Shown here: positions 18,235 to 27,734 of the stretch, in pieces | Layout: each line of letters begins with the position of its first letter | Numbering within the stretch: the first letter of the stretch is position 1 | Assembly (NCBI GenBank): GCA_017463155.1 | Contig: JAFTPT010000010.1 | Span: 62,001-126,000, forward strand | Length of the DNA: 64,000 nt | DNA from: Blautia sp. | GTDB lineage: Bacteria; Bacillota; Clostridia; Lachnospirales; Lachnospiraceae | Direction: 5' to 3' | Translations under genes and position numbers: made by a program | The notes under the pieces: model-generated | The model's input: the letters and a program-made list of their open reading frames with translations, nothing else | Databases searched by the model: none | What the model was told of the DNA's origin: nothing

Positions 18235-18924
18235 ATGGCAAAGAGAGTATTGGTAGTAGATGATGAGAAGCTGATCGTCAAAGGGATCCGTTTCAGTCTG
18301 GAGCAGGACGACATGGAAGTGGATTGCGCCTATGACGGAGAAGAAGCGCTGGCGATGGCCAAGGACAAGAAATATGACATTATTCTTCTTGACCTTATGC
18401 TTCCGAAGATGGACGGCCTGGAGGTCTGCCAGCAGATCCGCGAATTCTCGAATGTGCCGATCGTGATGCTGACCGCCAAGGGCGAGGACATGGACAAGAT
18501 CCTCGGTCTCGAGTACGGCGCGGATGATTATATCACCAAGCCCTTCAACATTCTGGAGGTAAAGGCAAGGATCAAGGCGATCATGCGCCGGGCCGGCAGC
18601 GACCACGATGAAAAAGAAAAGACCAAGACCCTGGAGGTCGGGGATCTCCGGATGGACTGCGAAGGCCGCAGGATCTTTATCGCCGGCAAGGAGATCAATC
18701 TGACTGCCAAGGAGTTCGATGTGCTTGAGCTGCTGGTACTGAATCCCAACAAGGTGTACAGCCGGGACAACCTGCTGAACATCGTGTGGGGGTATGAGTA
18801 TCCGGGCGATGTCCGTACCGTGGACGTGCACATCCGACGTCTCCGTGAAAAGATCGAGGCTAATCCCAGTGAGCCGAAATATGTCCACACCAAGTGGGGC
18901 GTGGGGTATTACTTCCAGGCATGA
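18235..18924 (+). CDS. OmpR/PhoB-family response regulator
   Basis: A 229-residue regulator. The receiver domain (1-120) has the acidic pair Asp9/Asp10, phospho-acceptor Asp53 (IILLDLMLP), Thr in VMLTAKG and Lys in YITKPF. The winged-helix DNA-binding domain (~133-229) includes the NLTAKEFDVLELL and VRTVDVHIRRLREKIE blocks. It overlaps its cognate kinase by four bases (ATGA). It resembles WalR and PhoP, but the missing yyc gene neighbours argue against WalR. Its targets may include the com genes it is embedded with; this is inferred from position only. Confidence 0.94.
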   Translation: MAKRVLVVDDEKLIVKGIRFSLEQDDMEVDCAYDGEEALAMAKDKKYDIILLDLMLPKMDGLEVCQQIREFSNVPIVMLTAKGEDMDKILGLEYGADDYITKPFNILEVKARIKAIMRRAGSDHDEKEKTKTLEVGDLRMDCEGRRIFIAGKEINLTAKEFDVLELLVLNPNKVYSRDNLLNIVWGYEYPGDVRTVDVHIRRLREKIEANPSEPKYVHTKWGVGYYFQA

Positions 18925-20348
18925 AAAACCGCAAGGGAGCCACTTATTTACGAAGTCTGCGCTTCCGTATCCTGATCATCCTGATCATTCTGGGAATCGT
19001 ACCGAGTGTCATTGTGACGTCCGCGGTCATCAACAATTATGAGGACCGGGCGATCGCGAACCGCAGGGCGAACGTCAGCAAACAGTGCGACATTCTGTGC
19101 AACCTGCTGATCCAGGAAAATTATTTATACGACTCCAGCTCGCAGGTAGTAAGCAGCAAGCTGGAGTTGTTGTCTAATATCTACAATGGACGCATTATCC
19201 TGGTGGACAGGGACTTCAGGATCGTTAAGGATACGTACGGCATAGATGAGGGGAAGATCCTCCTGTCACCGCTCGTGATCTCCTGCTTTCAGGGGGAGGA
19301 AGCCTCCCGCTACGATAAGGATGGGGAATTTATCGAGATGTCCGTCGCGGTCAAGAGCCCGGACGTCAAGGTCATGCAGGGCGCCATGCTGATCAGCGTT
19401 TCCACCAGCGAGATCCGTTCCACGATCCGCGAGCTGGAACAGAAAGGCATACTGATCCTGGTGATCATCGTCGTTCTGGCCGTACTGCTGGGCGTCTTTC
19501 TGTCCACGATCCTTGTGAAACCCTTTGCGAGGATCACCAAATCCATCGAGGATCTGACGGACGGCTACCAGAATGACAAGATCTCGGTGCAGGACTACAC
19601 GGAGACCCGTCTGATCACGGAAGCCTTCAACAAGATGCTCAGCCGTATGAAGATGCTGGACGAATCCCGCCAGGAATTCGTTTCCAACGTGTCCCATGAG
19701 CTGAAGACGCCCATGACCTCCATGAAGGTCCTGGCGGATTCCCTGGTGGGGCAGCAGGGCGTGCCCGAGGAGCTGTACCAGGAATTCCTGAAGGACATCA
19801 CCATGGAGATCGACCGTGAGAACAAGATCATCACGGACCTTCTGTCCCTGGTCAAGCTGGACAAGAAGGCGGCCGATCTGAATATCGAACATATCAACAT
19901 CAACGAACTGCTGGAGAACATCCTGAAGCGTCTTCGTCCCATAGCCAATACGAGGAAGATCGATCTGTTCCTGGACTGCTACCGGACGGTGGAGGCCGAT
20001 GTAGATGAAGTCAAATTCATGGCGGCGATCACCAACCTGGTGGAGAACGGGATCAAGTACAACGTGGATGAAGGCTGGGTCCGCGTGACGCTGGATGCGG
20101 ATCACAAGGACTTTTTTGTCACGGTGGAGGATTCCGGCATGGGCATTCCGGAGGACTCGATGGACAAGATCTTCGAGCGTTTCTACCGTGTGGACAAATC
20201 CCATTCCAGGGAGATCGGCGGAACGGGCCTCGGCCTCGCCATCACCCGGAGTTCGGTGGCCATGCACCACGGGACCATCAAGGTCGCCAGCAAGGAAGGC
20301 CAGGGAACGACCTTTACGGTCCGGATCCCGCTTTCCTATATCCCGTAG
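18921..20348 (+). CDS. Membrane sensor histidine kinase
   Basis: A 475-residue kinase. The first membrane helix (RILIILIILGIVPSVIVTSAVI) is followed by an extracytoplasmic sensor of ~130 residues, a second helix (ILILVIIVVLAVLLGVFLSTILV) and a HAMP domain. The HisKA helix has His in VSHELKTPMTSMK. The ATPase carries N-box NLVENGIKYN, DSGMGIP and GGTGLGLAI. It pairs with the response regulator upstream. I use the ATG at 18921, overlapping the regulator stop; an upstream start at 18894 would add nine residues from the regulator's C-terminal codons and is less likely. No PAS domain is seen, so the signal is probably sensed outside. Confidence 0.93.
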   Translation: MKNRKGATYLRSLRFRILIILIILGIVPSVIVTSAVINNYEDRAIANRRANVSKQCDILCNLLIQENYLYDSSSQVVSSKLELLSNIYNGRIILVDRDFRIVKDTYGIDEGKILLSPLVISCFQGEEASRYDKDGEFIEMSVAVKSPDVKVMQGAMLISVSTSEIRSTIRELEQKGILILVIIVVLAVLLGVFLSTILVKPFARITKSIEDLTDGYQNDKISVQDYTETRLITEAFNKMLSRMKMLDESRQEFVSNVSHELKTPMTSMKVLADSLVGQQGVPEELYQEFLKDITMEIDRENKIITDLLSLVKLDKKAADLNIEHININELLENILKRLRPIANTRKIDLFLDCYRTVEADVDEVKFMAAITNLVENGIKYNVDEGWVRVTLDADHKDFFVTVEDSGMGIPEDSMDKIFERFYRVDKSHSREIGGTGLGLAITRSSVAMHHGTIKVASKEGQGTTFTVRIPLSYIP

Positions 20349-20358
20349 GAGGTGCCGG

Positions 20359-21303
20359 ATGAGAAGAAGATTTCTTTTGACAATGCTCTGTCTCCTGGCA
20401 GTTCTCCTGCTTCCGGTCATTCCCGCAGGAGCGGACGACGAGCTGGATGATGCACCTGCCTATTACACCTACAGCCTGGACAGCACGGAAACCAAGCTTG
20501 AACGGGAAGCCTACGAGCCGGAACAGGAAACGGCGGAGTACATGATCCCTGCGCTGGTGGACCGGCTGAACGATCCCAAAAATCCTTCCTCCGGCCACAG
20601 GCTTCTGACGGAGGATATAAGCATCCGGTCCTACGAGATCGACAAGGACGTGGTGAAGATCTTTTTTACGGAAGCGTACAGTGCTCTGAGCCGTGCCAGG
20701 GAGATCCTGGTGCGGGCAGGGACGGTGAGGACTTTTGCCCAGGTCCCCGGGATCAGGGCCGTGACCATCTGGATCGAGAATGAAGAGCTCACAGATACCA
20801 GAGGCATGCCGATCGGGGAGATGAACGCCGATACCTTCGCCTCCATGTCCACGATCGATATGGACGCGTACCGGTACGATACATTCACGCTCTATTTTGT
20901 CAATGAAGCCGGAAACCGGCTGACACAGGAGAGCAGGACCGTCTATTACCGCCGGAGCATACCGAAAGCGCGGGTCGCCCTGGAGCAGCTGGCCCTGGGT
21001 CCCATGGAGGAGGGAAACTTCCCCACGATCCCGGAGGAAACAGATGTCCTGAGCGTCACGACAGCGGACAACGTCTGCTACGCGGATCTAGGGAATTCCT
21101 TTGTGGAGGAACGGATCACGGAGCTGGGAGATGAACTGCCCGTCCGTTCGGTGGTCAATACGCTGCTGGCGGCGACGGAGGCCGACAAGGTCCAGATCAC
21201 CATTGCCGGTGAGGGCGAGACGGTGTTCGGCGAATCGCTGAGTCTTTATCAGTTTTTTACATGGGATGATGAAAACATCCCCAAGGAGGAAGCAGACGAA
21301 TGA
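20359..21303 (+). CDS. GerMN-domain secreted protein
   Basis: A 314-residue exported protein with a signal peptide (FLLTMLCLLAVLLLPVIPAGA) and two GerMN-like modules (~75-175 and ~205-300). The second contains ALEQLALGP and the D-LGNSFVEE region. GerMN domains occur in spore and germination proteins and in LpqB-like partners of two-component kinases; its place directly after a sensor kinase fits an accessory sensor role. The start at 20359 has a strong RBS (AGGAGGT, 20347-20353). The frame extends upstream inside the kinase gene, but that part is not used. There is no lipobox Cys, so it is probably released or anchored by the helix. It overlaps comEC by four bases. Confidence 0.82.
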   Translation: MRRRFLLTMLCLLAVLLLPVIPAGADDELDDAPAYYTYSLDSTETKLEREAYEPEQETAEYMIPALVDRLNDPKNPSSGHRLLTEDISIRSYEIDKDVVKIFFTEAYSALSRAREILVRAGTVRTFAQVPGIRAVTIWIENEELTDTRGMPIGEMNADTFASMSTIDMDAYRYDTFTLYFVNEAGNRLTQESRTVYYRRSIPKARVALEQLALGPMEEGNFPTIPEETDVLSVTTADNVCYADLGNSFVEERITELGDELPVRSVVNTLLAATEADKVQITIAGEGETVFGESLSLYQFFTWDDENIPKEEADE

Positions 21304-23636
21304 CAAGGAGGCCCCTCTGCCTGCTGTTTCTGCTTCTGATGCTGGCCGCTCTGGCCATGGACCGGCTGGGGATCCCCCTGATCCGGGGGAACCCCCTGCC
21401 GGAAGAGATACGCGCCTATGTACAGGAGCATCCGGACACAAGGGTCTGCGGTACGGTGCGGCTGGTCTCGGAAACAGAGTTCACACAGATTCTTTCCTTA
21501 CAGAATTCTTATCTGATCGTTCGATCGGAAACTTATCCCATAGAGAATACAATTATATATCGGAAAAAAGGCTCGCAGATCATGCCGGGGGCTTTTCTCT
21601 GCGTGTCCGGAAACCTGGAGGAGTTTTCACCTGCACGGAACCCCGGGGGCTTCGACGCAAGGTCCTACTATAACTGCAGGCATTTCTGGTACATGATACG
21701 GAACGCCCGGATCCTTTCCTGCAGGGATCCAGGACCCGGACTGCTGCGCCTTGCCGGGAGAGTGAAGGAATATCTCCGCCTGGGACTTGCATCCAGTACG
21801 GGTGAGGACGCGGGCACCTTTGAAGCACTGGTACTGGGAGACCGTACGGAGCTTTCGGACGAGGTGCGCCTTCGCTATCAGATGGCCGGGATCCTTCATA
21901 TCCTGTCGATCTCCGGGCTTCACATCAGCCTGATCGGCATCGGTCTTTTCCGGCTCCTGAAAAAAGCAGGTCTCGGGAATCTGCCGGCGACGGTTCCGGC
22001 GTTTGCAGCCGTGCTCCTGTACGGAACGCTCTCGGGCGGAGGCGTCAGTACCGTCCGTGCCGTGATCATGTTCCTGGCATCTGTCATGGCTGCGGTCACA
22101 GGCAGGATCTATGACCCCCTGTCGGCGCTTTCCCTGGCGGGGATGCTGCTGCTCTTTGACAGTCCCGGATATCTTACGGATGGCAGTTTTCTTCTATCCT
22201 TTGGCGCGGTGGCAGGGATCGGGACAGCGGCACCGGTCCTCCGGAATGCATTTCTGCCTTTACCCGCGGGCAGAAAAAGGCCTCTTTGCCTTACCTGCCT
22301 CAAAAAGACAGGCCGGGTGCTGCTTTCCTCCGCGGCGGTCCAGCTGGCGATCCTTCCGGTGGTATTGTACACATACGGGGAGGTTCCGGCAGCCGGGATC
22401 CTTTTGAACCTGCTGATCCTGCCGACGGCCGGGGCCGTACTGGTGAGCGGACTGCTGGCGGGTCTGCTCGGAGGAGCCGCGTTTTTGCCGGCCTGGGAAG
22501 CAGGGACGGCCGCCGGAGTTGCCGTAACAGGCGGGCGTCTGGCCGCCTGGCCCGGCCGGCTGCTGCTTCTTCTATATGAAAGACTGGCTTCTTTCTGCTC
22601 CCGGATCGGACTGAAAACATGGATCATCGGGAGCCCGGCATTCTGGCAGTCCGCCGTCTATGTGATTCTGCTGGCACTGTCCCTGTGGATCCTTGACAAG
22701 GCGGTCCGGCTTCGACGGAAAAAGAGAAGGCGCAGGCGCAATGCCGCGGAAGAAAAAAGAGTAAGGCGAAACGTGCTCCTTTTGAAAAGTGCCGGCCTTT
22801 TGCTGCTGTCGGCGGCGATCACGGTCCTTTGCGTACGGACGGAGGGACCGCTGGCCGTGACCTTCCTGGATGTGGGACAGGGGGACGGAGCCGTGATCAG
22901 CCTGGGCAGCAGCTGCTTTGTCATAGACTGCGGCAGCTCCGATGAAGAACAGACAGGGCAGTATACCCTGATCCCGTTTCTACGGCAGCAGGGGATCGGG
23001 CAGATCAAAGGAATCTTCGTATCCCACACCGATGAGGATCACATAAACGGGATCCGGGAGCTGCTCCTGGAGATCCGGGAGGACCTGGTCTCCATACAGG
23101 CGGACTGCCTTTTTCTTCCGGACTGGTCGGAGGAACCGGAGGCGTACCGTGAGCTGGTATCCCTGGCTGCCGACTGCGGGATCCGGGTGATAAGGGTCCG
23201 GCAGACGCAGGCTTTCGAGGCGGACGGGCTTCGCTTTACGGTCCTTGCGCCGGCCGGAGGCGCGGCAGGACGGGATCCCAACGAGGACGGTATGGTACTG
23301 GACGTTGCGTACGGAGAAAGCCGGTTTTTGTTTACCGGGGACATCGGGGAGGAGACCGAGAGAAAGCTTCTGCCGTATGTCCCGGATGTGGATGTCCTGA
23401 AGACGGCCCATCATGGTTCGCGGTTTTCGAGCAGTACGGAATTTCTGGAAGCAGCCAGGCCGGAGCTGGCCGTGATCTCCTGCGGGAAGGATAATTCGTA
23501 CGGACATCCGGCTCCGGAAACGGTGGAACGGCTGCAGAACGCCGGCTGCCGGATCGAATATACCATGAACAGCGGGGCCGTGACCGTGCTGACCGATGGA
23601 GAGAATATCTGGATCCGGAGATTTCTGGAGTCCTGA
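21300..23636 (+). CDS. comEC: ComEC/Rec2 DNA-uptake channel
   Basis: A 778-residue membrane protein. An N-terminal helix and OB-like domain lie before ~190. The competence channel domain has about ten helices (for example FEALVLGDRTELS, ILHILSISGLHISLIGIGLF). The C-terminal metallo-beta-lactamase domain (~515-778) has DVGQGDGAVIS, the metal motif SHTDEDH and AHHGSRFSSS. ComEC transports single-stranded DNA across the membrane, and the C-terminal domain is thought to degrade the other strand. The start ATGA overlaps the GerMN gene stop. Both ComEC and ComEA look intact, so natural competence is plausible, with ComFC also encoded at 39.6 kb. Confidence 0.95.
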   Translation: MTRRPLCLLFLLLMLAALAMDRLGIPLIRGNPLPEEIRAYVQEHPDTRVCGTVRLVSETEFTQILSLQNSYLIVRSETYPIENTIIYRKKGSQIMPGAFLCVSGNLEEFSPARNPGGFDARSYYNCRHFWYMIRNARILSCRDPGPGLLRLAGRVKEYLRLGLASSTGEDAGTFEALVLGDRTELSDEVRLRYQMAGILHILSISGLHISLIGIGLFRLLKKAGLGNLPATVPAFAAVLLYGTLSGGGVSTVRAVIMFLASVMAAVTGRIYDPLSALSLAGMLLLFDSPGYLTDGSFLLSFGAVAGIGTAAPVLRNAFLPLPAGRKRPLCLTCLKKTGRVLLSSAAVQLAILPVVLYTYGEVPAAGILLNLLILPTAGAVLVSGLLAGLLGGAAFLPAWEAGTAAGVAVTGGRLAAWPGRLLLLLYERLASFCSRIGLKTWIIGSPAFWQSAVYVILLALSLWILDKAVRLRRKKRRRRRNAAEEKRVRRNVLLLKSAGLLLLSAAITVLCVRTEGPLAVTFLDVGQGDGAVISLGSSCFVIDCGSSDEEQTGQYTLIPFLRQQGIGQIKGIFVSHTDEDHINGIRELLLEIREDLVSIQADCLFLPDWSEEPEAYRELVSLAADCGIRVIRVRQTQAFEADGLRFTVLAPAGGAAGRDPNEDGMVLDVAYGESRFLFTGDIGEETERKLLPYVPDVDVLKTAHHGSRFSSSTEFLEAARPELAVISCGKDNSYGHPAPETVERLQNAGCRIEYTMNSGAVTVLTDGENIWIRRFLES

Positions 23637-23770
23637 AAATAATTTTTAAAAAAATTTACGGCGACCCCGTTTTTTTGAAAGGACCGTCCGAATTATGATA
23701 GCAGAAGGAAAAAAGACTTCAGAAAAACAGCAGGCACCGGCCTGCAGGAGAAAACGAGGAGGATAAAGAG

Positions 23771-26095
23771 ATGAAGCGTAGAAAAGTGGCAGCAGTGGTA
23801 GGAATCATGACAATCTGTACGGCGGTGACGCCGGCGGCAACGATATTGGCCGAGACAACGGCGATGGAAGCACCGGCCGGAGACCAGCAGAACGGTTTTC
23901 AGGGAGGTCCGCAGGGAATGCAGGAAGGTCCGCAGGGTGGCCCGCAGGGAATGCAGGGAGGTCCCCAGGGAGGTCCACAGGGAATGCAGGGAGGTCCCCA
24001 GGGAGGTCCGCAGGGAATGCAGGGTGGCCCGCAGGACAGCCAGCAGAGCGGACAGCAGAATAACCAGCAGGGACAATCGGACAGCCAGCAGAGCGGACAG
24101 CAAAATAACCAGCAGGGACAGCCGGACAGCCAGCAGAGCGGACAGCAGAATGCACCGCAGGGACAGCCGGACAGCCAGCAGAGCGGACAGCAGAATGCAC
24201 CGCAGGGACAGACGGGCGATCAGAAGAGCGGACAGCAGAATAACCAGCAGGGACAGACGGATGGCTCACAGAACGGGCAGCAGAGTGGACAGCAGATGAC
24301 GCCTCCGGCGAAACCGGACGGGGAGACTTCCGAAAAGGATCAGAACGGAAATACACAGAAGCAGGAAGAACAGAAGAGCTCCGACACACAGAAGCCGTCG
24401 ATGCCGGGAGATACCGGAAATGAGCAGCCGTCGAACGGCCAGAAGACGAATGATCAGAAGACGAATGGCCGGAAGGCAGATGAGCAGAACCAGAACGATC
24501 AGAATGCCGGCGAGCAGAGTACAGACAAACAGGCCGACGAGAAAGACATCATTGCGATGATCCGTCAGCTGCTGGACCGGCTGCTCCAAAGCTGGGAGAG
24601 CCGGTATAGCCAGATGTCGATGATCCGGGAAAGCGGTATGAAGACAACGGCCAGCCAGATGCAGCTGTCCACGCAGTCCATAAAAACTTCGACGCAGAAC
24701 CAGACACCGCCGGAAAAGCCGGACGGGGAGATGGGCGATGGTCAGACACCGCCGGAAAAACCGGACGGCGAGATGCCGGGAGACGGCCAGACACCGCCGG
24801 AGAAGCCGGACGGCGAGATGGGTGACGGTCAGACGCCTCCGGACATGCCGGAAGGAGGAATGCCGGGAGACGGACAGACACCCCCGGAGATGCCCGGCGG
24901 CGAGAACGGGCAGCAGGGCGGTCCGGGAATGCCTGGCGGCGGTTCCTCGGCTCCGACCGAATATGACGCAGCCAACAAGGTAGAGGAGGATGCGGACGGT
25001 GCCTCCTATGAATCGACCGCGGACAGCGAGAACGCGGTCCTGGTGGACGGTAAGAACGTTACCCTCAGCAACATCAATGTTTCCAAGACCGGAAGCAGTG
25101 ATGGTGAGGACGCGGACTTTTACGGGATCAACGCAGGTGTGCTTGCCGACAATGGTGCGGATCTGACCATCACGGGAGCTGAGATCACGACGGACGGCAC
25201 GCATGCGAACGGCGTGTTCAGCTACGGAGAAGGGACCAGCGTCACGATCTCCGATTCCACGATCACCACGACAGGCAACAACTCCGGCGGCGTCATGACG
25301 ACGGGCGGAGCGTCCCTCACGGCTTCCAACCTGACGGTCAGCACCTCCGGCAATTCCTCCGCGGCGATCCGGAGCGACCGGGGCGGCGGTACGGTGACAG
25401 TGACGGAAGGCAGCTACAGCGCCGCCGGCGTGGGCTCTCCCGCCATCTACAGCACGGCGGATATCACCGTGTCTGACGCGACCCTGAACGCAGGCAATTC
25501 CGAGGCTGTCGTGATCGAGGGCGGCAATTCCGTCACCCTGAACAACGTGGACATCACCGGAAACAACGCGACCCTGAACGGGCAGTCCACCATCAACACC
25601 AACGTCCTGATCTACCAGTCCATGTCCGGAGACGCGCAGGCCGGTAATTCGACCTTCACCATGAACGGCGGCTCCATGACGGCAGGTACCGGTGCCATGT
25701 TCCATGTGACCAATGTCACCACCGAGATCAGCCTGAGCGACGTGGCGTTCACCTACGCGGAGGACAGTGACGACTTCATGATCCTCTCCGCGGATTCCTG
25801 GGGCAATGCAGGAAGCAACGGCGGCAACGCGACCGTGAACCTGTCCTCCCAGACGGCCGAAGGAAACATCGTGGTCGACGCGGATTCCAGCCTGGCGCTG
25901 AATCTGACCGGCTCATCTTCCTACACCGGCGCCATCAACAGCGCAAACGCAGGCAAGGTGACCGTCAGCATCGAGGATGGCAGCACCTGGACACTGACCG
26001 GTGACAGCTACATCGATTCCCTGGACGGCTCGATCAGCTCGGTTGACCTGAACGGATACCACCTGTACATCGGCGGCGAAGAGGCCGAAGCCTGA
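23771..26095 (+). CDS. Large secreted repeat protein with C-terminal beta-helix
   Basis: A 774-residue exported protein with a signal peptide (VAAVVGIMTICTAVTPAATILAE would end near 28). A long low-complexity region runs to ~410: GGPQGMQ repeats, QQSGQQN/QQGQ repeats, then EKPDGEMGDGQTPP repeats. A short predicted helix (IIAMIRQLLDRLLQSWESRY, ~260) interrupts it. The C-terminal ~365 residues are Asn/Thr/Ser-rich with turns like VTLSNINVS and VTISDSTITTTG, typical of a right-handed parallel beta-helix. That shape fits a carbohydrate-binding or adhesive surface protein; no catalytic residues are recognised. No LPXTG or other anchor is seen. It sits between comEC and holA, a pair usually closer together, and GAGGAGG precedes the start. 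Confidence 0.75.
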   Translation: MKRRKVAAVVGIMTICTAVTPAATILAETTAMEAPAGDQQNGFQGGPQGMQEGPQGGPQGMQGGPQGGPQGMQGGPQGGPQGMQGGPQDSQQSGQQNNQQGQSDSQQSGQQNNQQGQPDSQQSGQQNAPQGQPDSQQSGQQNAPQGQTGDQKSGQQNNQQGQTDGSQNGQQSGQQMTPPAKPDGETSEKDQNGNTQKQEEQKSSDTQKPSMPGDTGNEQPSNGQKTNDQKTNGRKADEQNQNDQNAGEQSTDKQADEKDIIAMIRQLLDRLLQSWESRYSQMSMIRESGMKTTASQMQLSTQSIKTSTQNQTPPEKPDGEMGDGQTPPEKPDGEMPGDGQTPPEKPDGEMGDGQTPPDMPEGGMPGDGQTPPEMPGGENGQQGGPGMPGGGSSAPTEYDAANKVEEDADGASYESTADSENAVLVDGKNVTLSNINVSKTGSSDGEDADFYGINAGVLADNGADLTITGAEITTDGTHANGVFSYGEGTSVTISDSTITTTGNNSGGVMTTGGASLTASNLTVSTSGNSSAAIRSDRGGGTVTVTEGSYSAAGVGSPAIYSTADITVSDATLNAGNSEAVVIEGGNSVTLNNVDITGNNATLNGQSTINTNVLIYQSMSGDAQAGNSTFTMNGGSMTAGTGAMFHVTNVTTEISLSDVAFTYAEDSDDFMILSADSWGNAGSNGGNATVNLSSQTAEGNIVVDADSSLALNLTGSSSYTGAINSANAGKVTVSIEDGSTWTLTGDSYIDSLDGSISSVDLNGYHLYIGGEEAEA
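23900..24295 (+). repeat. Coding tandem repeats rich in Gln, Gly and Pro
   Basis: GGTCCGCAGGGAATGCAGG-type units (GGPQGMQ) give way to CAGCAGAGCGGACAGCAG-type units (QQSGQQ), each near-identical over several copies. Length variation between strains is likely. Confidence 0.85.
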
Positions 26096-26147
26096 TACAG
26101 CGGATCATAAAGTAAGCAGTAAAAACGAATACAGGAAGAAGACAAGT

Positions 26148-26176
26148 CCCTGGTCATGTCTGGCCAGGGGCTTTTT
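26148..26176 (+). terminator. Terminator after the repeat protein gene
   Basis: CCCTGG (26148-26153) pairs with CCAGGG (26164-26169), followed by GCTTTTTC. Confidence 0.75.
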
Positions 26177-26328
26177 CGGAACAGCGCATAGATATAAGAG
26201 CCGGACAGCTGAAATGGATATACACTGGAGGATGTAAGAGATGCAGCTGCATGACGGAAAAAGGTGGAAATGTATCTGCTCCTGTGGTATAGTCAGGATA
26301 GTTTATGAAAGGACGATAAGTCATCCAT

Positions 26329-27672
26329 ATGGTCAGAGAAAAGCAGTTTTATCGTACTTTTTTTACAATGGCGATCGTACTGATCCTCCAGAATATGGTC
26401 ACCATCAGCGTCAATCTGGCGGACAATATGATGCTGGGCGCCTATGCGGAGAAATCGCTGGCGGGCGTCGCGGCGGTAAACCAGATCCAGTTCATCCTGC
26501 AGCAGGTCCTGTCCTCGGTCGCGGAAGGGATCGTGGTCCTCGGAGGCCAGTACTACGGCAAGGGTGAGATCGGCCAGCTTAAAAAGATCGCCGCCATTGC
26601 CATGCGGGGCGGCGCCTACATTGCGATCGGCCTGTTTATCCTGGTCAGCATCTGTCCGCATCTTCTGCTGTCAATCTTTACGACGGATGAGGCGATCATC
26701 ACGGAGGGCATGAAATACATTGCGCTCATGCGGTTCAGCTACCTGATCTTTGCGGTGACGCAGATCCTTCTGGGAACGCTCCGGAGCATCGGCGTCGTAC
26801 GGATCGCCCTGGTCCTGTCGGTAGTCTCCCTGGTCGTCAACTGCTCGATCAACTATGTGCTGATCTACGGCCGCTTCGGGGCACCGAGGCTCGGCGTCGT
26901 GGGCGCGGCGATCGGAACGATCACGGCCAGGATCGTCGAACTGCTTGTCCTGATCCTGTACATCCGCAGGACGGAGCATGTGCTGAACCTGAGGCCTTCT
27001 GATTATCTGGCCAGGGACGCCGTGCTGCGGAAGGACTATGTACGGGTCACGCTGCCGATGATGGTGATCAGCGCTCTCTGGGGCTTTAACCAGGCAGCCC
27101 AGAACGCGATCCTCGGCCATATGTCGTCCGGCGCGATCGCGGCCAACAGTGTTGCTTCGACGCTGTTCCTGATGGTCAAATCCGCCGCGATCGGCTCTGC
27201 CTCCACGGCTTCCATCATCATCAGCCGGACCATCGGGGAAGGCAACATGGACAAGCTCAAAAGGTACGCGAGGACACTGCAGGTGCTCTTTGTCTGTGTC
27301 GGTGCGGTGTCGGCGTTCATACTGTTTATGATCCGGGATCCGATCCTGTCGGTCTATAATCTGGAGCCGGAGACCATGGCGATGGCCAGGAGTTTTCTGA
27401 CGATCCTGGTCGTGATCGTGTTTACCATGTCCTACCAGATGTCGACCAACATCGGGATCGTCCGCGGAGGCGGCGATACAAAGTATGTGATGATCCTGGA
27501 CCTTGTGAGTATCTGGGGCATCGTGATCCCGCTGTCCTTCATCATGGCATTTGTGGTGAAAGCATCTCCCTTTGTGGTGGTGTGCTGCCTGAACGCGGAC
27601 CAGGTGTTCAAGTGTGTACCGGCCTTCATCAAGTGTAATTTCGGACACTGGGCCAAAAAACTGACGCGATAG
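26329..27672 (+). CDS. MATE-family efflux transporter
   Basis: A 447-residue, twelve-helix membrane protein of the MatE/NorM type in two halves. The first half has NMVTISVNLADNMMLGAYAEKSLAGVA with a VNQIQF motif; the second repeats it (FNQAAQNAILGHMSSGAIAANSVAS). Such proteins expel drugs or metabolites with Na+ or H+ exchange; the substrate is unknown. The AAAGGA site is about 15 bases from the ATG, a longer spacing than in its neighbours. It has about 230 bases upstream with a terminator and no clear promoter. Confidence 0.9.
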   Translation: MVREKQFYRTFFTMAIVLILQNMVTISVNLADNMMLGAYAEKSLAGVAAVNQIQFILQQVLSSVAEGIVVLGGQYYGKGEIGQLKKIAAIAMRGGAYIAIGLFILVSICPHLLLSIFTTDEAIITEGMKYIALMRFSYLIFAVTQILLGTLRSIGVVRIALVLSVVSLVVNCSINYVLIYGRFGAPRLGVVGAAIGTITARIVELLVLILYIRRTEHVLNLRPSDYLARDAVLRKDYVRVTLPMMVISALWGFNQAAQNAILGHMSSGAIAANSVASTLFLMVKSAAIGSASTASIIISRTIGEGNMDKLKRYARTLQVLFVCVGAVSAFILFMIRDPILSVYNLEPETMAMARSFLTILVVIVFTMSYQMSTNIGIVRGGGDTKYVMILDLVSIWGIVIPLSFIMAFVVKASPFVVVCCLNADQVFKCVPAFIKCNFGHWAKKLTR

Positions 27673-27734
27673 AGGAGAAAGACTGCTTCGGCGGAACGGG
27701 AGACCGCTTTACGCCGGAGCAGGATGAGAGTGCA

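Noticed and set aside
23900-24295. Repeats considered as a CRISPR array
   Set aside because: Units are in-frame coding repeats without unique spacers, and no cas genes are present.
26241-26567. Open frame of 108 codons with a GGAGG site before the MATE gene
   Set aside because: It runs out of frame into the conserved MATE coding region and shows no motif; a very short upstream peptide cannot be excluded.
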